A DNA stretch of 29,829 bases from DATJOQ01 sp050010455 (GCA_050010455.1 JBEKLA010000024.1:1-29829), one strand, 5' to 3'. Positions 7,375-15,161 are shown, counted from the stretch's first letter. Notes: a model not told the origin generated them from the sequence alone. Translations and numbers: made by a program.

Positions 7375-7414
7375 GAAATCCGAGGCCTTGTCAGCTTGCA
7401 AGGCCTCGGATTTC
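7375..7414 (+). terminator. Strong hairpin terminator
   Basis: A perfect 16-bp stem (GAAATCCGAGGCCTTG and its complement) with an 8-nt loop starts 20 nt after the stop of the secreted-protein gene. The tract of T after it is short, so it may act partly as an mRNA 3'-stabilising hairpin. The symmetric stem could also serve the minus strand. Confidence 0.8.
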
Positions 7415-7633
7415 GGCGTCGCTCAGCGCGGCGAAGAAGTCATCGGCGCCTGCGATAACCGCGCCCTACATCCTGGGCAGCGAGTCGGAGTTTAACGCCG
7501 GCTTCTACGGCTGCTCGTTTGAAGGCTGGCAACAGTAGCGATTAGAACGACCTGAGCGTCGTCAAGGTTGCCGACCACCAAAGGAAGGCTCATGCAGCCA
7601 AACGACCTATGTTGATTTTATCAGCTTTTGATT
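7415..7633. other. Spacer with a possible gene-tail fragment
   Basis: A plus-strand frame ending at TAG 7536-7538 reads PYILGSESEFNAGFYGC and a few further residues, with no start or family I can name. It may be the tail of a lost exported protein. Nothing else is recognisable before the tRNA. Confidence 0.25.
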
Positions 7634-7709
7634 TGGCTCCCCGGGCCGGATTCGAACCAGCGACTTGACGGTTAACAGCCGTCCGCTCTACCGACTGAGC
7701 TACCGGGGA
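7634..7709 (-). tRNA. tRNA-Asn (GUU)
   Basis: The minus strand folds as a 76-nt tRNA: acceptor TCCCCGG pairing with CCGGGGA, discriminator G and an encoded CCA. The D-arm is GCTCAGTCGGTAGAGC. The anticodon stem GACGG/CCGTC encloses CTGTTAA with anticodon GTT, and the T-arm is GCTGG-TTCGAAT-CCGGC. The DNA-encoded CCA and complete stems indicate a functional asparagine tRNA. No integrase lies next to it. Confidence 0.97.
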
Positions 7710-7889
7710 GCATCGTAACACCGAACATATTGTTGCTAGCGGCCCGCCGATTCGGAATCAAGGCCACGCCGCGCCATGGTCGCGGACCATATCTCTACCG
7801 TCCGGCGCGACCGACGGCAACAGGCCCGTATCCGATTTGTTCTCTAAATTGGCTGGACGCGCTGGCCGCAACCTTCACTGCCCGCGCCG

Positions 7890-8708
7890 CTAGCGCTTCT
7901 GCTCCTGAGCGGCCGCCATCGCCTCGACGGTCTCCGCGATCGCGCCCGCCGGAATCGCCCCTATCAGCCCCGAAAACCCGCTCGATCCGTCAGAGGTCGC
8001 CTCCACCATCCCCCACAGCACCGCGTTATCCGGATTGCGCAAAAAAACCGGAGCGCCGCTGACCTGCGGCGCGCCCGCGCCCTCGATAAAGCACAGGTTC
8101 TGCTTGCCGGCGCTCGGCACTTCGCTGGCGGCCGGCTGAGCCACCGAAACCCGGCCGAACCTGGTCGCGATCACCGGCCGCGATTCCAGATCGCCGGTCA
8201 TCACATTCAGGTAATAGGCTTCGGCCCCAAGCTGCGAATCGACCGGAATCGTGGTATCGGCGCCCTGGTTGATAAAACGCCCGATCGGGATAGCGGTGAA
8301 ATTGGCATGAGCCGGAGCGAACGGCAGCGCCGCGAGGTCAACCGAGTCATCCTTCGGATCGGAGAACCACTGATCGGCCGACGGCAACGGAACCTCGCGC
8401 AGCGCGCCGCTGCGTGCATCCTCGATACTGATTCGCGGCTTCGCGATCGGATTACCGTCGGCGTCGAAAAGATTGTGCCGCGCGGTAATCAGATAGACGA
8501 AAGAACTGCCGCTGAAAGCCTTGCTCGGCACTTCGACGAAGAAGGCGCTTCCCAGCGTCACGTGCTTGGAAGTCTGGGGATCGGTCGCGACGATCGAAAC
8601 CACGCTATGCAGCGTGCCCGGCGCCACGTTCTGCGCTCGCGCCGCCACCGACGTCAGCAGCCCGATCGAAAGCGTAAGCCCGATTAGAATCTGGAACCTG
8701 TTCCTCAC
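7890..8708 (-). CDS. Exported trypsin-like serine protease-fold protein
   Basis: This 272-residue protein has a signal peptide (hydrophobic 7-22, cleavage near ARA-QN). The mature part looks like a chymotrypsin-fold peptidase: VYLITARHNLF gives the presumed catalytic His78, DDSVDLAALPF gives Asp124, and QVSGAPVF gives Ser217. The Ser context is V-S-G-A-P rather than the usual G-x-S-G-x-P, so activity could be altered. There is no PDZ domain, so it is not a full HtrA. Start GTG 8708 has GAGGAAGG seven nt upstream, which decides the start. It is monocistronic and the substrate is unknown. Confidence 0.75.
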   Translation of the reverse strand: MRNRFQILIGLTLSIGLLTSVAARAQNVAPGTLHSVVSIVATDPQTSKHVTLGSAFFVEVPSKAFSGSSFVYLITARHNLFDADGNPIAKPRISIEDARSGALREVPLPSADQWFSDPKDDSVDLAALPFAPAHANFTAIPIGRFINQGADTTIPVDSQLGAEAYYLNVMTGDLESRPVIATRFGRVSVAQPAASEVPSAGKQNLCFIEGAGAPQVSGAPVFLRNPDNAVLWGMVEATSDGSSGFSGLIGAIPAGAIAETVEAMAAAQEQKR

Positions 8709-8926
8709 GCAAACCTTCCTCTGCCGGTAAGGTATCGACGCATCTCAAATTCGCGGCGATAGCGGCGGCCGATCGCTCCGGATCGGCTATCGAATCCAGC
8801 GTCTGCGAACGCCCTCGCCGGCATCGCCTCGGCAAGGATCGAAGTCTACAGCAGCCGCGCCACGGGCACTAGATGGATCGGGACGGAAACGGAAACCCCA
8901 AAACGATTGGCTAATGAGTCAATTAG

Positions 8927-10204
8927 TCAGGACGCGAGGCGCTCGGCGGATTGAAAGGCCCCATCGATAGCGAGCGGCCCTCTTCTGATCGCGGCCAACC
9001 GCTCGCGATACGCCGCCGCCGCGGCTTCGCCATAGCGATCCCATCCGCCCAGATTGCGGACGCGGCCCTTGGCGGCCTCAGCCATCCGCTCGCGCTCGGC
9101 CGGATTCTCGTAGAGGTAGACTATTTTTTCGCGAATCGCCTCGGGACTCCGGATCGGCACGATAAAACCTTCGACGCCATCCGAGAACAAATCCTCGGCG
9201 CCGGTGTTGCGGGTCGCGATTACCGGAATACCGCACGCCATCGCCTGGGCCTGCACCATCCCAAACCCTTCTTCGACAGACGCCATCACGAACACCGAAC
9301 CCTGGCTGTAATATTTGTAGAGCTCGGGCCGCGCAATGGTACCAAGGTGCTGAAACCGATCCTGGTACTTGGCAAGTAACGGGCGGACATCGGGGTCAAT
9401 ACTTCCAATCAACCACAATTCGAGCGCGGGCATGCCAGGCGCGGCGATCGCTTCGAGCAAATATTGCAGTCCCTTTCGCAGCGTAATGTTGCCGACATAA
9501 ATGACGCGAAAGACCCTGTCCTGCTTGGGAGCCGGCCGGAATAGTTTCAGCTCTACGCCGAAGGGCAGCTTCACCAGTTTCTTCTCGGGCACTCCCTTTT
9601 CGACAAAGGTGCGCCGCGCGAACTCCGAAGGAACGGCGATAAGGTCACAGATCTCATATTCGCCGAGTTCCCGTTCAACCACCCTCGGATTGATCGGGCG
9701 GTAGGGAACCCGCCATCGCGCATACTCCTCGGCCAGGATCTGGTCCTGAAACAGGATATGGGAACAGCCGCGGTCACAGACCGTGAGCGCTCCGTAGCGA
9801 TCCCGCGCGGCGCGATAGCTCTTAAGCCCGAACAGCGAGACGCAATGGAAAACGTCGCACGGCTCGAGGCTGCGCGCGGTCCAATCGTCGAACGAACTCG
9901 CGGCGAACAACTGCAGCTTGCGATGAAGTTCATGCATGCCAAGCCGGGCCGCGGCCTCATACGTCGCCATCACCCACGGGAACGTTCGTGCCTTATCACG
10001 CAAAGCGCCGTCGACCTTCCACTTGGGATACCCGGTGTAAAGATGGGTCAAGCATCCCAGCCGCTCCATCTGCCGCGCCAGATCGAATGTCCAGAAGTGT
10101 TGCGCGCTGCTGATTCCGACCCTGATTGGCGCAACGCTATCGTCGCAAGCCGCCGGCTTAGGCGATACCGCAACTGACCGGGTCTGCATCACATGAGATT
10201 CCAT
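8927..10204 (-). CDS. Glycosyltransferase family 4 protein
   Basis: This 425-residue GT-B fold enzyme should move a sugar from an NDP-sugar onto a cell-surface glycan or another acceptor in the cytoplasm. The N-terminal acceptor half begins near residue 26 (IRVGISS). The C-terminal donor half has FRVIYVGNITLRKGLQYLLEA, then HLGTIARPELYKYYSQGSVF and MACGIPVIATRNTGAED. In the usual E-x7-E motif the second Glu is Gln (EGFGMVQAQ instead of ...AE), unusual for a retaining GT4. ATG 10204 or the ATG five codons later could start it. No other glycan genes are nearby, so its product is unknown. Confidence 0.85.
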   Translation of the reverse strand: MESHVMQTRSVAVSPKPAACDDSVAPIRVGISSAQHFWTFDLARQMERLGCLTHLYTGYPKWKVDGALRDKARTFPWVMATYEAAARLGMHELHRKLQLFAASSFDDWTARSLEPCDVFHCVSLFGLKSYRAARDRYGALTVCDRGCSHILFQDQILAEEYARWRVPYRPINPRVVERELGEYEICDLIAVPSEFARRTFVEKGVPEKKLVKLPFGVELKLFRPAPKQDRVFRVIYVGNITLRKGLQYLLEAIAAPGMPALELWLIGSIDPDVRPLLAKYQDRFQHLGTIARPELYKYYSQGSVFVMASVEEGFGMVQAQAMACGIPVIATRNTGAEDLFSDGVEGFIVPIRSPEAIREKIVYLYENPAERERMAEAAKGRVRNLGGWDRYGEAAAAAYRERLAAIRRGPLAIDGAFQSAERLAS

Positions 10205-10225
10205 AGGGGGCGCTTTACCGGCGGC

Positions 10226-11239
10226 CTATAACGTCACCATCACGTCGATTATGTCGAGTTTCTTGGTTGTGGTGCTCAGCGCCTTGCCGATAATCGCGCC
10301 CGGAGTCCAAAGCGCGCGCTGCGTGCTCTGGGCGACGCCCGGCATGCTGGACGTTGTGAGCAGGTCGCCACGCGCCACCGGCCCCTTTACCCGGACCCGC
10401 ACGATACCTCGGGTTATCACCGGGCCGCTGGTCCCCGCCGCGATACTCTGGCTGGCGATTCCGATCACTCTGGCGTCGGCCGGAAATTCGCTGGCCACGA
10501 ACGCCTTGTCACGCGAGGGATCAATTATGAGCACCGTGCCCGATGTAACCGCTAGCGGCGAATTGTTGAGCAAAGTGATCGAACTTGGCGTGTCGGTTAG
10601 TTTGGCCGCGGAGAAATTGCCGTCGGTCTGGAGCTGACCCGGCGCGACGCGATGCAAGACGGTATCCCACGAACTGCTGGTGAATTGGTCCGAACCCGGT
10701 CCCGAAAAAACCAGCGAGCCGTCGGGTAAAATCGCCAGCCGATAATTGCCGCCCGCATCCATCGTGGCGATTGTCGCCTCGACATCGGCGAGCGACGGCC
10801 GCACGACAAGCGCCGGACCATCCACGTCCGACCAGATGCCAAGCATGAAACTGTCGCCAGTGGGATTGAGTGTCGCCGGCGTACTGATCGTATAGTCGCT
10901 GAGCGCTCCACTGATCACCATCCACGAATTGGTGTAAAACGCGCCGGTATCGTTGATATAGGTGCGCAGGACGTCGCCCTTGGTTGGATCGGGTGAAAAG
11001 AAGCGCATCTGATCGCCGAATCCATGACTATAGAGGTCAACCGCGGAGGGCTGGCCAGACTCCACGTCGACTTCCAGCGCCGCCTGCGGGTCGGGAGGTC
11101 CCTGGACAGATAGCTGCCCGTCCAGGGCCATAGGCGATTGAGCGTTGCCAGCACCGACGAAAAGGAGGCCCACACCTAGCACCAGGCCAGCGCCAACAAT
11201 CAAAAAACTCCTGACTGTACCAACAAGCGTTCTCGCCAT
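10226..11239 (-). CDS. Exported protein with beta-rich C-terminal domain, unknown function
   Basis: This protein has about 337 residues from ATG 11239; a TTG at 11281 would only add a polar tail before the signal peptide. Residues about 8-32 are hydrophobic and end AGNAQS, a plausible signal peptidase site. The mature part is rich in G/S/T/D. The last 90 residues (ARVIGIASQ, RVRVKGPVARGDLLTTSS, IIGKALSTT, IDVMVTL) resemble the short beta-domain at the end of many phage-tail or surface proteins, often next to triple-beta-helix folds. That resemblance is from memory and is weak. It lies 22 nt downstream of the start of the glycosyltransferase gene. I cannot assign a function. Confidence 0.6.
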   Translation of the reverse strand: MARTLVGTVRSFLIVGAGLVLGVGLLFVGAGNAQSPMALDGQLSVQGPPDPQAALEVDVESGQPSAVDLYSHGFGDQMRFFSPDPTKGDVLRTYINDTGAFYTNSWMVISGALSDYTISTPATLNPTGDSFMLGIWSDVDGPALVVRPSLADVEATIATMDAGGNYRLAILPDGSLVFSGPGSDQFTSSSWDTVLHRVAPGQLQTDGNFSAAKLTDTPSSITLLNNSPLAVTSGTVLIIDPSRDKAFVASEFPADARVIGIASQSIAAGTSGPVITRGIVRVRVKGPVARGDLLTTSSMPGVAQSTQRALWTPGAIIGKALSTTTKKLDIIDVMVTL

Positions 11240-11416
11240 GACGCCCGATTCTGGGATCGGCGCGATTTTTATGGCGGTCAACTATTTTCGCCGCCGCGCG
11301 ATTGCCTGGTTCGGAATTGCACCCCGACGGCGTCGGCTCCAGATGCTAAAAATTGTCGGCGCAACCTTATGACGCCTCCGCCCCCTGATGTTGACGAAGG
11401 CCTTGCGCGAAATGCC

Positions 11417-11485
11417 GATTTAGCCTGTTTTGGCCGGAGCTTATTCCCAGTTCGCTAACGCGTCGATCAATTCAGTGGCGCGCAC
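11417..11485 (-). repeat. Copy of the thiE 3' end
   Basis: Bases 11417-11466 match 13003-13052 at about 47 of 50 positions, and similarity continues across a small gap to about 11485. The copied DNA includes the thiE stop codon, the last codons (LDALANWE in thiE) and about 24 nt beyond it. The copies are in direct orientation 1.6 kb apart, as expected of attachment-site halves left by an integrated element. Confidence 0.85.
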
Positions 11486-11679
11486 GAGACGTCGGCATTT
11501 CGACGGCGGTCCGCAATCACACCTTTCGCGCTACGGGAATTACCGCCTGTCTTGATAGCGGTGGCTCGTTCGAAAACGCCCACGCGATGGCCGCGCACGA
11601 GAGCCCGCGCACCACCAAGCTTTACAATCGTACGGATGACCAGACCACTCTGGACGAGGTCGAGAAAATCAGGATCTAG
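11467..11679 (+). pseudogene. Tyrosine recombinase (integrase), C-terminal remnant
   Basis: The plus-strand frame ending at TAG 11677-11679 contains the box II signature HTFRATGIT (His at 11518, Arg at 11527) and then AHESPRTTKLYNR, with the catalytic His and Tyr (codon 11623-11625) in place. It ends in TLDEVEKIRI, like many integrases of plasmids and genomic islands. Integrase-like sequence can be traced back to about 11467, where it merges with the thiE 3'-end copy. The first roughly three quarters of the protein, including the first catalytic Arg, are missing and there is no start codon. It is a remnant. Confidence 0.85.
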
Positions 11680-11730
11680 TGTCCTGAGTCTGAAGTTCTT
11701 TTTATAAAGTATCCAGCACCTGCGATCCTC

Positions 11731-11842
11731 CGTCATCCTGAACGAAGTGAAGGATCTCGCGCGGTCCTCCGCGCGCTTACGTCGAGTGGTGGATTACGCC
11801 CGGAAGACCGGGCGAGATCCTTCGCTGGCGCTCAGGATGACG
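11731..11842. repeat. Palindromic intergenic repeat, full copy
   Basis: A 112-bp element begins CGTCATCCTG and ends CAGGATGACG. Internal parts are GAAGGATCTCGCGCGGTCC and CCGGGCGAGATCCTTCG, so the two halves can fold on each other. It is the same family as 13721-13850 and 22661-22775. It carries no coding capacity. Open frames across it are chance. Confidence 0.85.
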
Positions 11843-12059
11843 GCAATAGGGCACTGGAAACTAGCCCCTTCTTATCACGCGAACTTGAGACTCGTCACAC
11901 TAGGAACAGCCCGATTGCCCCGTGTTTCGTCTGGTCGCCAATAGCCGCTCAACGCGATCGCGTTCAAGCTGCTCTACGGCCCGGTCGTTAAACGTCTCCT
12001 GATGATTAAGCGGCGCAATTCGTGATTCGTGACCTTCGGTCCAGAGTTAGATAACTACT

Positions 12060-12980
12060 TTAGTGTTGATTATTGCTGGCGGCTTCGCCGCGCACGCGGG
12101 CTCTTGCGGCCTCATTTTCACGATGCATCTCGCGTCTTGCCGCTTCTCGATCTTTTTCGTGGCCTCCCAGGTCATGAAATACGAACCCTGCAAACCACGG
12201 GTCAGGGTCCGGGCCGTATACCCAGTCGCGCGCCTGCTGTTCGCCCGCTTTGGGGTCGCGCCCGATTACCCGCAGGATCTTATCCCGAGCCATTATTGAT
12301 GTGTCCAGCCGGATCCGCGCGGGTCGCTGCGCGAGCGGCGTGCCGGGGGGCGTCACTCGGGCCTCGCTCGCCGCATCTTCGCGAGCATCGGCGATATCGA
12401 TGTTTAGTTCCGGCAGAATCTTCGTATCGTAGAATTTGGCGAAATCGCGGCTCGCTTCCACGTACTTTCCATTCTGCAATTTAAAGACTCGCGGCCATAT
12501 CGCAGCGACTCCATTAGTAGGGAGGAATGCAAACGAAGTAGGGACGACCAACTCGTCCTTGCCGTCGCCGTCGACGTCCTGGATCAGCCCGCCGAAGCCG
12601 TTATCGAGTGAGAGGCCCACGCCATCAGCGCCACCTTCATCGATTATCTTGCCGGTGGGACTCTTGGCGTAGATGGCCACAGAGTTGGCCCCGCTGCTAC
12701 CAAAAGGTGCATACACTACCACCAGATGCTCCTGATCGCCGCCGGTGAGCGTTGCCCACGTAATCTCTTGGATATCCTGCGCGGGACCGCCCGCGTCCAT
12801 GCGATCTTCGTCAGTGAGGCCGGGCTCCGTCAATTCATCTATATTCGCGAACTTGCTGAACGAGAGTAGCTCGTCGAGGTGGGATTTGTCCCAGGGGATA
12901 TCGCCAAGCCCGGCGCCAAACGCCGTGCCCGCCAGCACGAGCATCCCGAGAATCGCAAGCAGCAGTCTTGTCTTCCTCAT
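12060..12980 (-). CDS. Exported FG-GAP/calcium-loop protein, unknown function
   Basis: This 306-residue protein starts at ATG 12980 with GGGAGA about eight nt upstream. A signal peptide covers about residues 1-23 (MRKTR, hydrophobic core, FGA-GL). Residues 130-147 (GGLIQDVDGDGKDELVVP) are a canonical D-x-D-x-D-G-x-D/E calcium loop as in FG-GAP/VCBS repeats, but only one clear repeat is visible. The last 50 residues are very charged (REAARREMHRENEAARARVR) and likely helical. It sits alone between the two thiE-end repeats and so may be cargo of the decayed element. I do not recognise a specific family. Confidence 0.7.
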   Translation of the reverse strand: MRKTRLLLAILGMLVLAGTAFGAGLGDIPWDKSHLDELLSFSKFANIDELTEPGLTDEDRMDAGGPAQDIQEITWATLTGGDQEHLVVVYAPFGSSGANSVAIYAKSPTGKIIDEGGADGVGLSLDNGFGGLIQDVDGDGKDELVVPTSFAFLPTNGVAAIWPRVFKLQNGKYVEASRDFAKFYDTKILPELNIDIADAREDAASEARVTPPGTPLAQRPARIRLDTSIMARDKILRVIGRDPKAGEQQARDWVYGPDPDPWFAGFVFHDLGGHEKDREAARREMHRENEAARARVRGEAASNNQH

Positions 12981-13002
12981 GAACGTTCTCCCGACACGTG
13001 CG

Positions 13003-13072
13003 GATTCAGCCTGTTTCAGCCGGAGCTTATTCCCAGTTCGCTAACGCGTCGAGGAGCAATTCAGTGGCGCGC
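13003..13072 (-). repeat. thiE 3' end, parent copy of the duplication at 11417-11485
   Basis: This covers the genuine thiE stop (13027-13029), its last codons and 24 nt of downstream sequence. The same sequence recurs at 11417-11485. It also overlaps the upstream region of the gene that starts at 12980. Confidence 0.8.
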
Positions 13073-13698
13073 GCTGGATCGTCGGCTCCGATCACGGATC
13101 CAATCGCTGCCGCACCGGCGGCGCCCGCCCCCGCCAGTACCGCGACGCGCTCGGGCGTTATCCCGCCCAGCGCGAACACCGGAAGCGACGCCGCCCGGCA
13201 AGCCGCTATCAGTCCCTCGCGGCCGCACGGCGGCCCGTAGCTTCCTTTCGATATCGGCGAAAACACGGGGCTGAACACGACGAAGTCCGCACCGCCGTCC
13301 GCCGCGGCCCTGACCTCGGCGGGCGAATGCGTGGATACGCCAATCAGGCGCGAAGCACCGAGAAGTTTGCGCGCGTCGGCAACGCCGATCGAATCGGACG
13401 CCAGATGGACCCCGTCGGCGCCCGCCGCCATCGCCACGTCGATGCGATCGTTGATTAACAGCCGCGCTCCCCAGCGATCGCACAGCGCGCGCATCGCGCA
13501 GGCAAGCTCGAACATCGCGCGAGCTTCGAGATCCTTTTCGCGAAGCTGAATCGCGACCGCCCCGCGCGACGACCTCTCAGCCGCCGCCTTCAGCGCCGCC
13601 TCGCACGTGGCAAGCAACCCGCGCCCGCCCGCAAGCTTGCGATCGGTGATTAGATAAAGCTGGAATCCAACGCTGGCCCGCACTCGATTGATCCACAC
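13027..13698 (-). CDS. thiE: Thiamine-phosphate synthase
   Basis: ThiE joins hydroxymethylpyrimidine diphosphate to thiazole phosphate, giving thiamine phosphate. This 223-residue TIM-barrel protein shows LYLITDRKLAGG near 14-25, VAIQLREKDLEAR around 48-60, LLINDRIDVAMAAGADGVHLASD around 80-102, VFSPVFSPISKGSYG around 145-160 and FALGGITPERV near 177-187. The start is probably GTG at 13698 or 13683; neither has a strong ribosome-binding site, because a palindromic repeat fills the space upstream. It is the third thiamine gene after thiS and thiG and is probably under the same riboswitch. Its 3' end served as the integration site of a decayed element. Confidence 0.93.
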   Translation of the reverse strand: MWINRVRASVGFQLYLITDRKLAGGRGLLATCEAALKAAAERSSRGAVAIQLREKDLEARAMFELACAMRALCDRWGARLLINDRIDVAMAAGADGVHLASDSIGVADARKLLGASRLIGVSTHSPAEVRAAADGGADFVVFSPVFSPISKGSYGPPCGREGLIAACRAASLPVFALGGITPERVAVLAGAGAAGAAAIGSVIGADDPARATELLLDALANWE

Positions 13699-13720
13699 CC
13701 GCCAAACGCGTTCTCTTCTC

Positions 13721-13850
13721 CGTCATCCTGAGCCGGCGAGCATCGCGAGCCGTGTCGAAGGATCTCGCGCGCTCCTGCGCGCGCCAAACGGGCGCTTAGC
13801 AATACGCCCGGAAGACCGGGCGAGATCCTTCGCTGCGCTCAGGATGACTG
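13721..13850. repeat. Palindromic intergenic repeat, full copy
   Basis: A 130-bp element begins CGTCATCCTGAG and ends CTCAGGATGACTG. The left arm contains CGAGCCGTGTCGAAGGATCT and the GCGCTCCTGCGCGC core. The right arm contains CGCCCGGAAGACCGGGCG and AGATCCTTCG. It lies between the thiG stop and the thiE start, so it is transcribed within the thi operon and could act as a processing or attenuating hairpin. Confidence 0.88.
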
Positions 13851-13927
13851 CGAAAAGGGGAGTCATGATGACGCAAAAAGCGTCTCGATTACTACGGTTC
13901 TTATCAAGCACTTCCGACTCGAGGCCG

Positions 13928-14704
13928 CTACCCAATCAGCCCTGTCAGCGGACTCGACGCGGTCGCATAGAGCTTGCGCTCGATCCGCCCCGCCAGATAC
14001 GCGAGCCGTCCCGCCTCGACCGCGAGTTTCATCGCGCGCGCCATCGCGATCGGGTCTTTCGCGCCCGCGATCGCCGTATTCATCAGCAGCCCGTCGCATC
14101 CCAGCTCCATCGCCTCGGCCGCATCCGACGCCGTGCCCACGCCCGCATCGACGATCACCGGCACCTTGGCCTGCTCCAGGATTATTCGCAGATTGTACGG
14201 ATTCCGAATCCCGAGCCCCGAGCCGATCGGCGCCGCCAGCGGCATCACCGCGGCGCATCCGATTTCCGCAAGCCTCAGACACGCGACCGGATCGTCGGTG
14301 ATATAGGGCAGCACCTTGAACCCTTCCTTGACCAGCACGCGGGCGGCTTCGAGCGTCGCCTCGGTGTCCGGGAAAAGCGTCTTGGGATCGCCGATAACCT
14401 CGAGCTTGACCAAATCGCCGGCGCCGGCCTCGCGCGCCAGCCGGCAGGTTCGGATCGCCTCTTCCGCCGTGTAGCATCCGGCCGTGTTGGGCAGCACCGT
14501 ATGGCGCTGCGGGTCGAGAAAATCGAGCAGGTTCTCGCGGCTGCGATCGGTGATATTGACGCGGCGCACCGATACCGTGACCACTTCGGCGCCGCTTGCG
14601 TCGATCGCGGCGCGGGTCTGAGCGAAATCGCGATATTTGCCGGTTCCGACGATCAGCCGCGAACGGAAAACCCTGCCGGCAACTTCGAATCTATCGTCTT
14701 CCAT
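13928..14704 (-). CDS. thiG: Thiazole synthase
   Basis: ThiG forms the thiazole ring of thiamine from deoxyxylulose phosphate, dehydroglycine or glycine-derived imine, and sulfur carried on ThiS. I start it at ATG 14704 (258 residues) with AAGG upstream; an extension to 14764 overlaps thiS and is not family-like. FRSRLIVGTGKYRDF, SVRRVNI, LLPNTAGC-type sequence (VLPNTAGCYTAEEA), LVKLEVIGDPKTLFPD with the Schiff-base Lys, and VDAGVGTASDAAEAMELGCDG are all present. Its start is 49 nt after the thiS stop. Confidence 0.96.
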   Translation of the reverse strand: MEDDRFEVAGRVFRSRLIVGTGKYRDFAQTRAAIDASGAEVVTVSVRRVNITDRSRENLLDFLDPQRHTVLPNTAGCYTAEEAIRTCRLAREAGAGDLVKLEVIGDPKTLFPDTEATLEAARVLVKEGFKVLPYITDDPVACLRLAEIGCAAVMPLAAPIGSGLGIRNPYNLRIILEQAKVPVIVDAGVGTASDAAEAMELGCDGLLMNTAIAGAKDPIAMARAMKLAVEAGRLAYLAGRIERKLYATASSPLTGLIG

Positions 14705-14753
14705 CTTGATTACACCTTGCGGCGCCGGATGTCGCGATCGCCAAAGGCCGCGC

Positions 14754-14957
14754 TCATCCGCCACCGACGAAATTTATGATCTCGACCTGGTCGCCCTGGC
14801 GCAGCACGACGCTCGCGTAATCGGCCTTTGGCACCACGTGCTGATTCACCTCGACCGCGATTCGCACCGGCTTGAGCCCCAATCGTTCGATCAGGCTGTC
14901 CAGGCGCACTCCTTCCTCGATTGAGTAAGCTTCGCCGTTCAACTGAATCGTAACCAT
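14754..14957 (-). CDS. thiS: Sulfur carrier protein ThiS
   Basis: This small ubiquitin-like carrier has 67 residues from ATG 14957 (ATG 14960 is equally possible). It starts MVTIQLNGEAYSIEEG and ends IINFVGGG. The C-terminal Gly-Gly is adenylated and converted to thiocarboxylate to feed ThiG. The protein ends in three glycines, one more than usual; the functional end may be the last two. It is the first gene after the TPP riboswitch and terminator. No ThiF or ThiI is in the window. Confidence 0.93.
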   Translation of the reverse strand: MVTIQLNGEAYSIEEGVRLDSLIERLGLKPVRIAVEVNQHVVPKADYASVVLRQGDQVEIINFVGGG

Positions 14958-14991
14958 CATCCGGAGATCCCAATTATAGAGGAGCCCATAG

Positions 14992-15023
14992 AAAAAGCCG
15001 CAACCCTGCCGGGGAGCGGCTTT
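14992..15023 (-). terminator. Riboswitch-controlled intrinsic terminator
   Basis: On the minus strand AAAGCCGC and GCGGCTTT form an 8-bp stem around a 14-nt GC-rich loop, followed by a run of U. It lies between the TPP aptamer and thiS, 35 nt before the start codon, so TPP control is most likely by premature termination. Confidence 0.8.
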
Positions 15024-15061
15024 GGCGGAACCCGAACGTCCCGTCAACGAGGAGGTCTTTG

Positions 15062-15153
15062 GAGGCTTCCCTACGCCGGCATTACCCGGATCAGGTTCAT
15101 GGGGTCCTCTTGCGAGTTCTCAGTGCGCGGTTTTCACGCACACCCCCAGCCCA
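15062..15153 (-). promoter_or_regulatory. TPP riboswitch (thi box)
   Basis: The minus strand carries the thi-box core: GGGGGTGTGCG, then ACTGAGA, then ACCCCATGAACCTGATC, CGGGTAATGCCGGCGTAGGG and AAGCC. GGCT and AGCC close stem P1. It precedes thiS by about 105 nt with a strong terminator between them, so it should turn off thiS-thiG-thiE when thiamine diphosphate is plentiful. Confidence 0.96.
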
Positions 15154-15161
15154 CCTTTTTG

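Larger units (their letters stand above)
11417..13072. mobile_element. Decayed integrative element at the thiE 3' end
   Basis: The element is bounded by direct copies of the thiE 3' end (11417-11485 and 13003-13072). Inside lie the C-terminal part of a tyrosine recombinase gene (to 11679), one palindromic repeat (11731-11842), a non-coding stretch with a possible gene tail ending near 12024, and one exported-protein gene (12060-12980). Integration at gene 3' ends, regenerating the reading frame, is usual for this recombinase class. The element has lost most of its genes and cannot move by itself. The boundaries are inferred from the repeats. Confidence 0.55.

Noticed and set aside
7634..8708. 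tRNA-Asn as an active integration site
   Set aside because: No second copy of the tRNA 3' end and no integrase is found next to it.
11239..11281. TTG at 11281 as the start of the exported protein
   Set aside because: It only adds a polar 14-residue tail before a normal signal peptide that begins at ATG 11239.
11467..11736. Minus-strand frame of about 89 codons
   Set aside because: It is antisense to the integrase remnant, whose catalytic motifs are clear on the plus strand.
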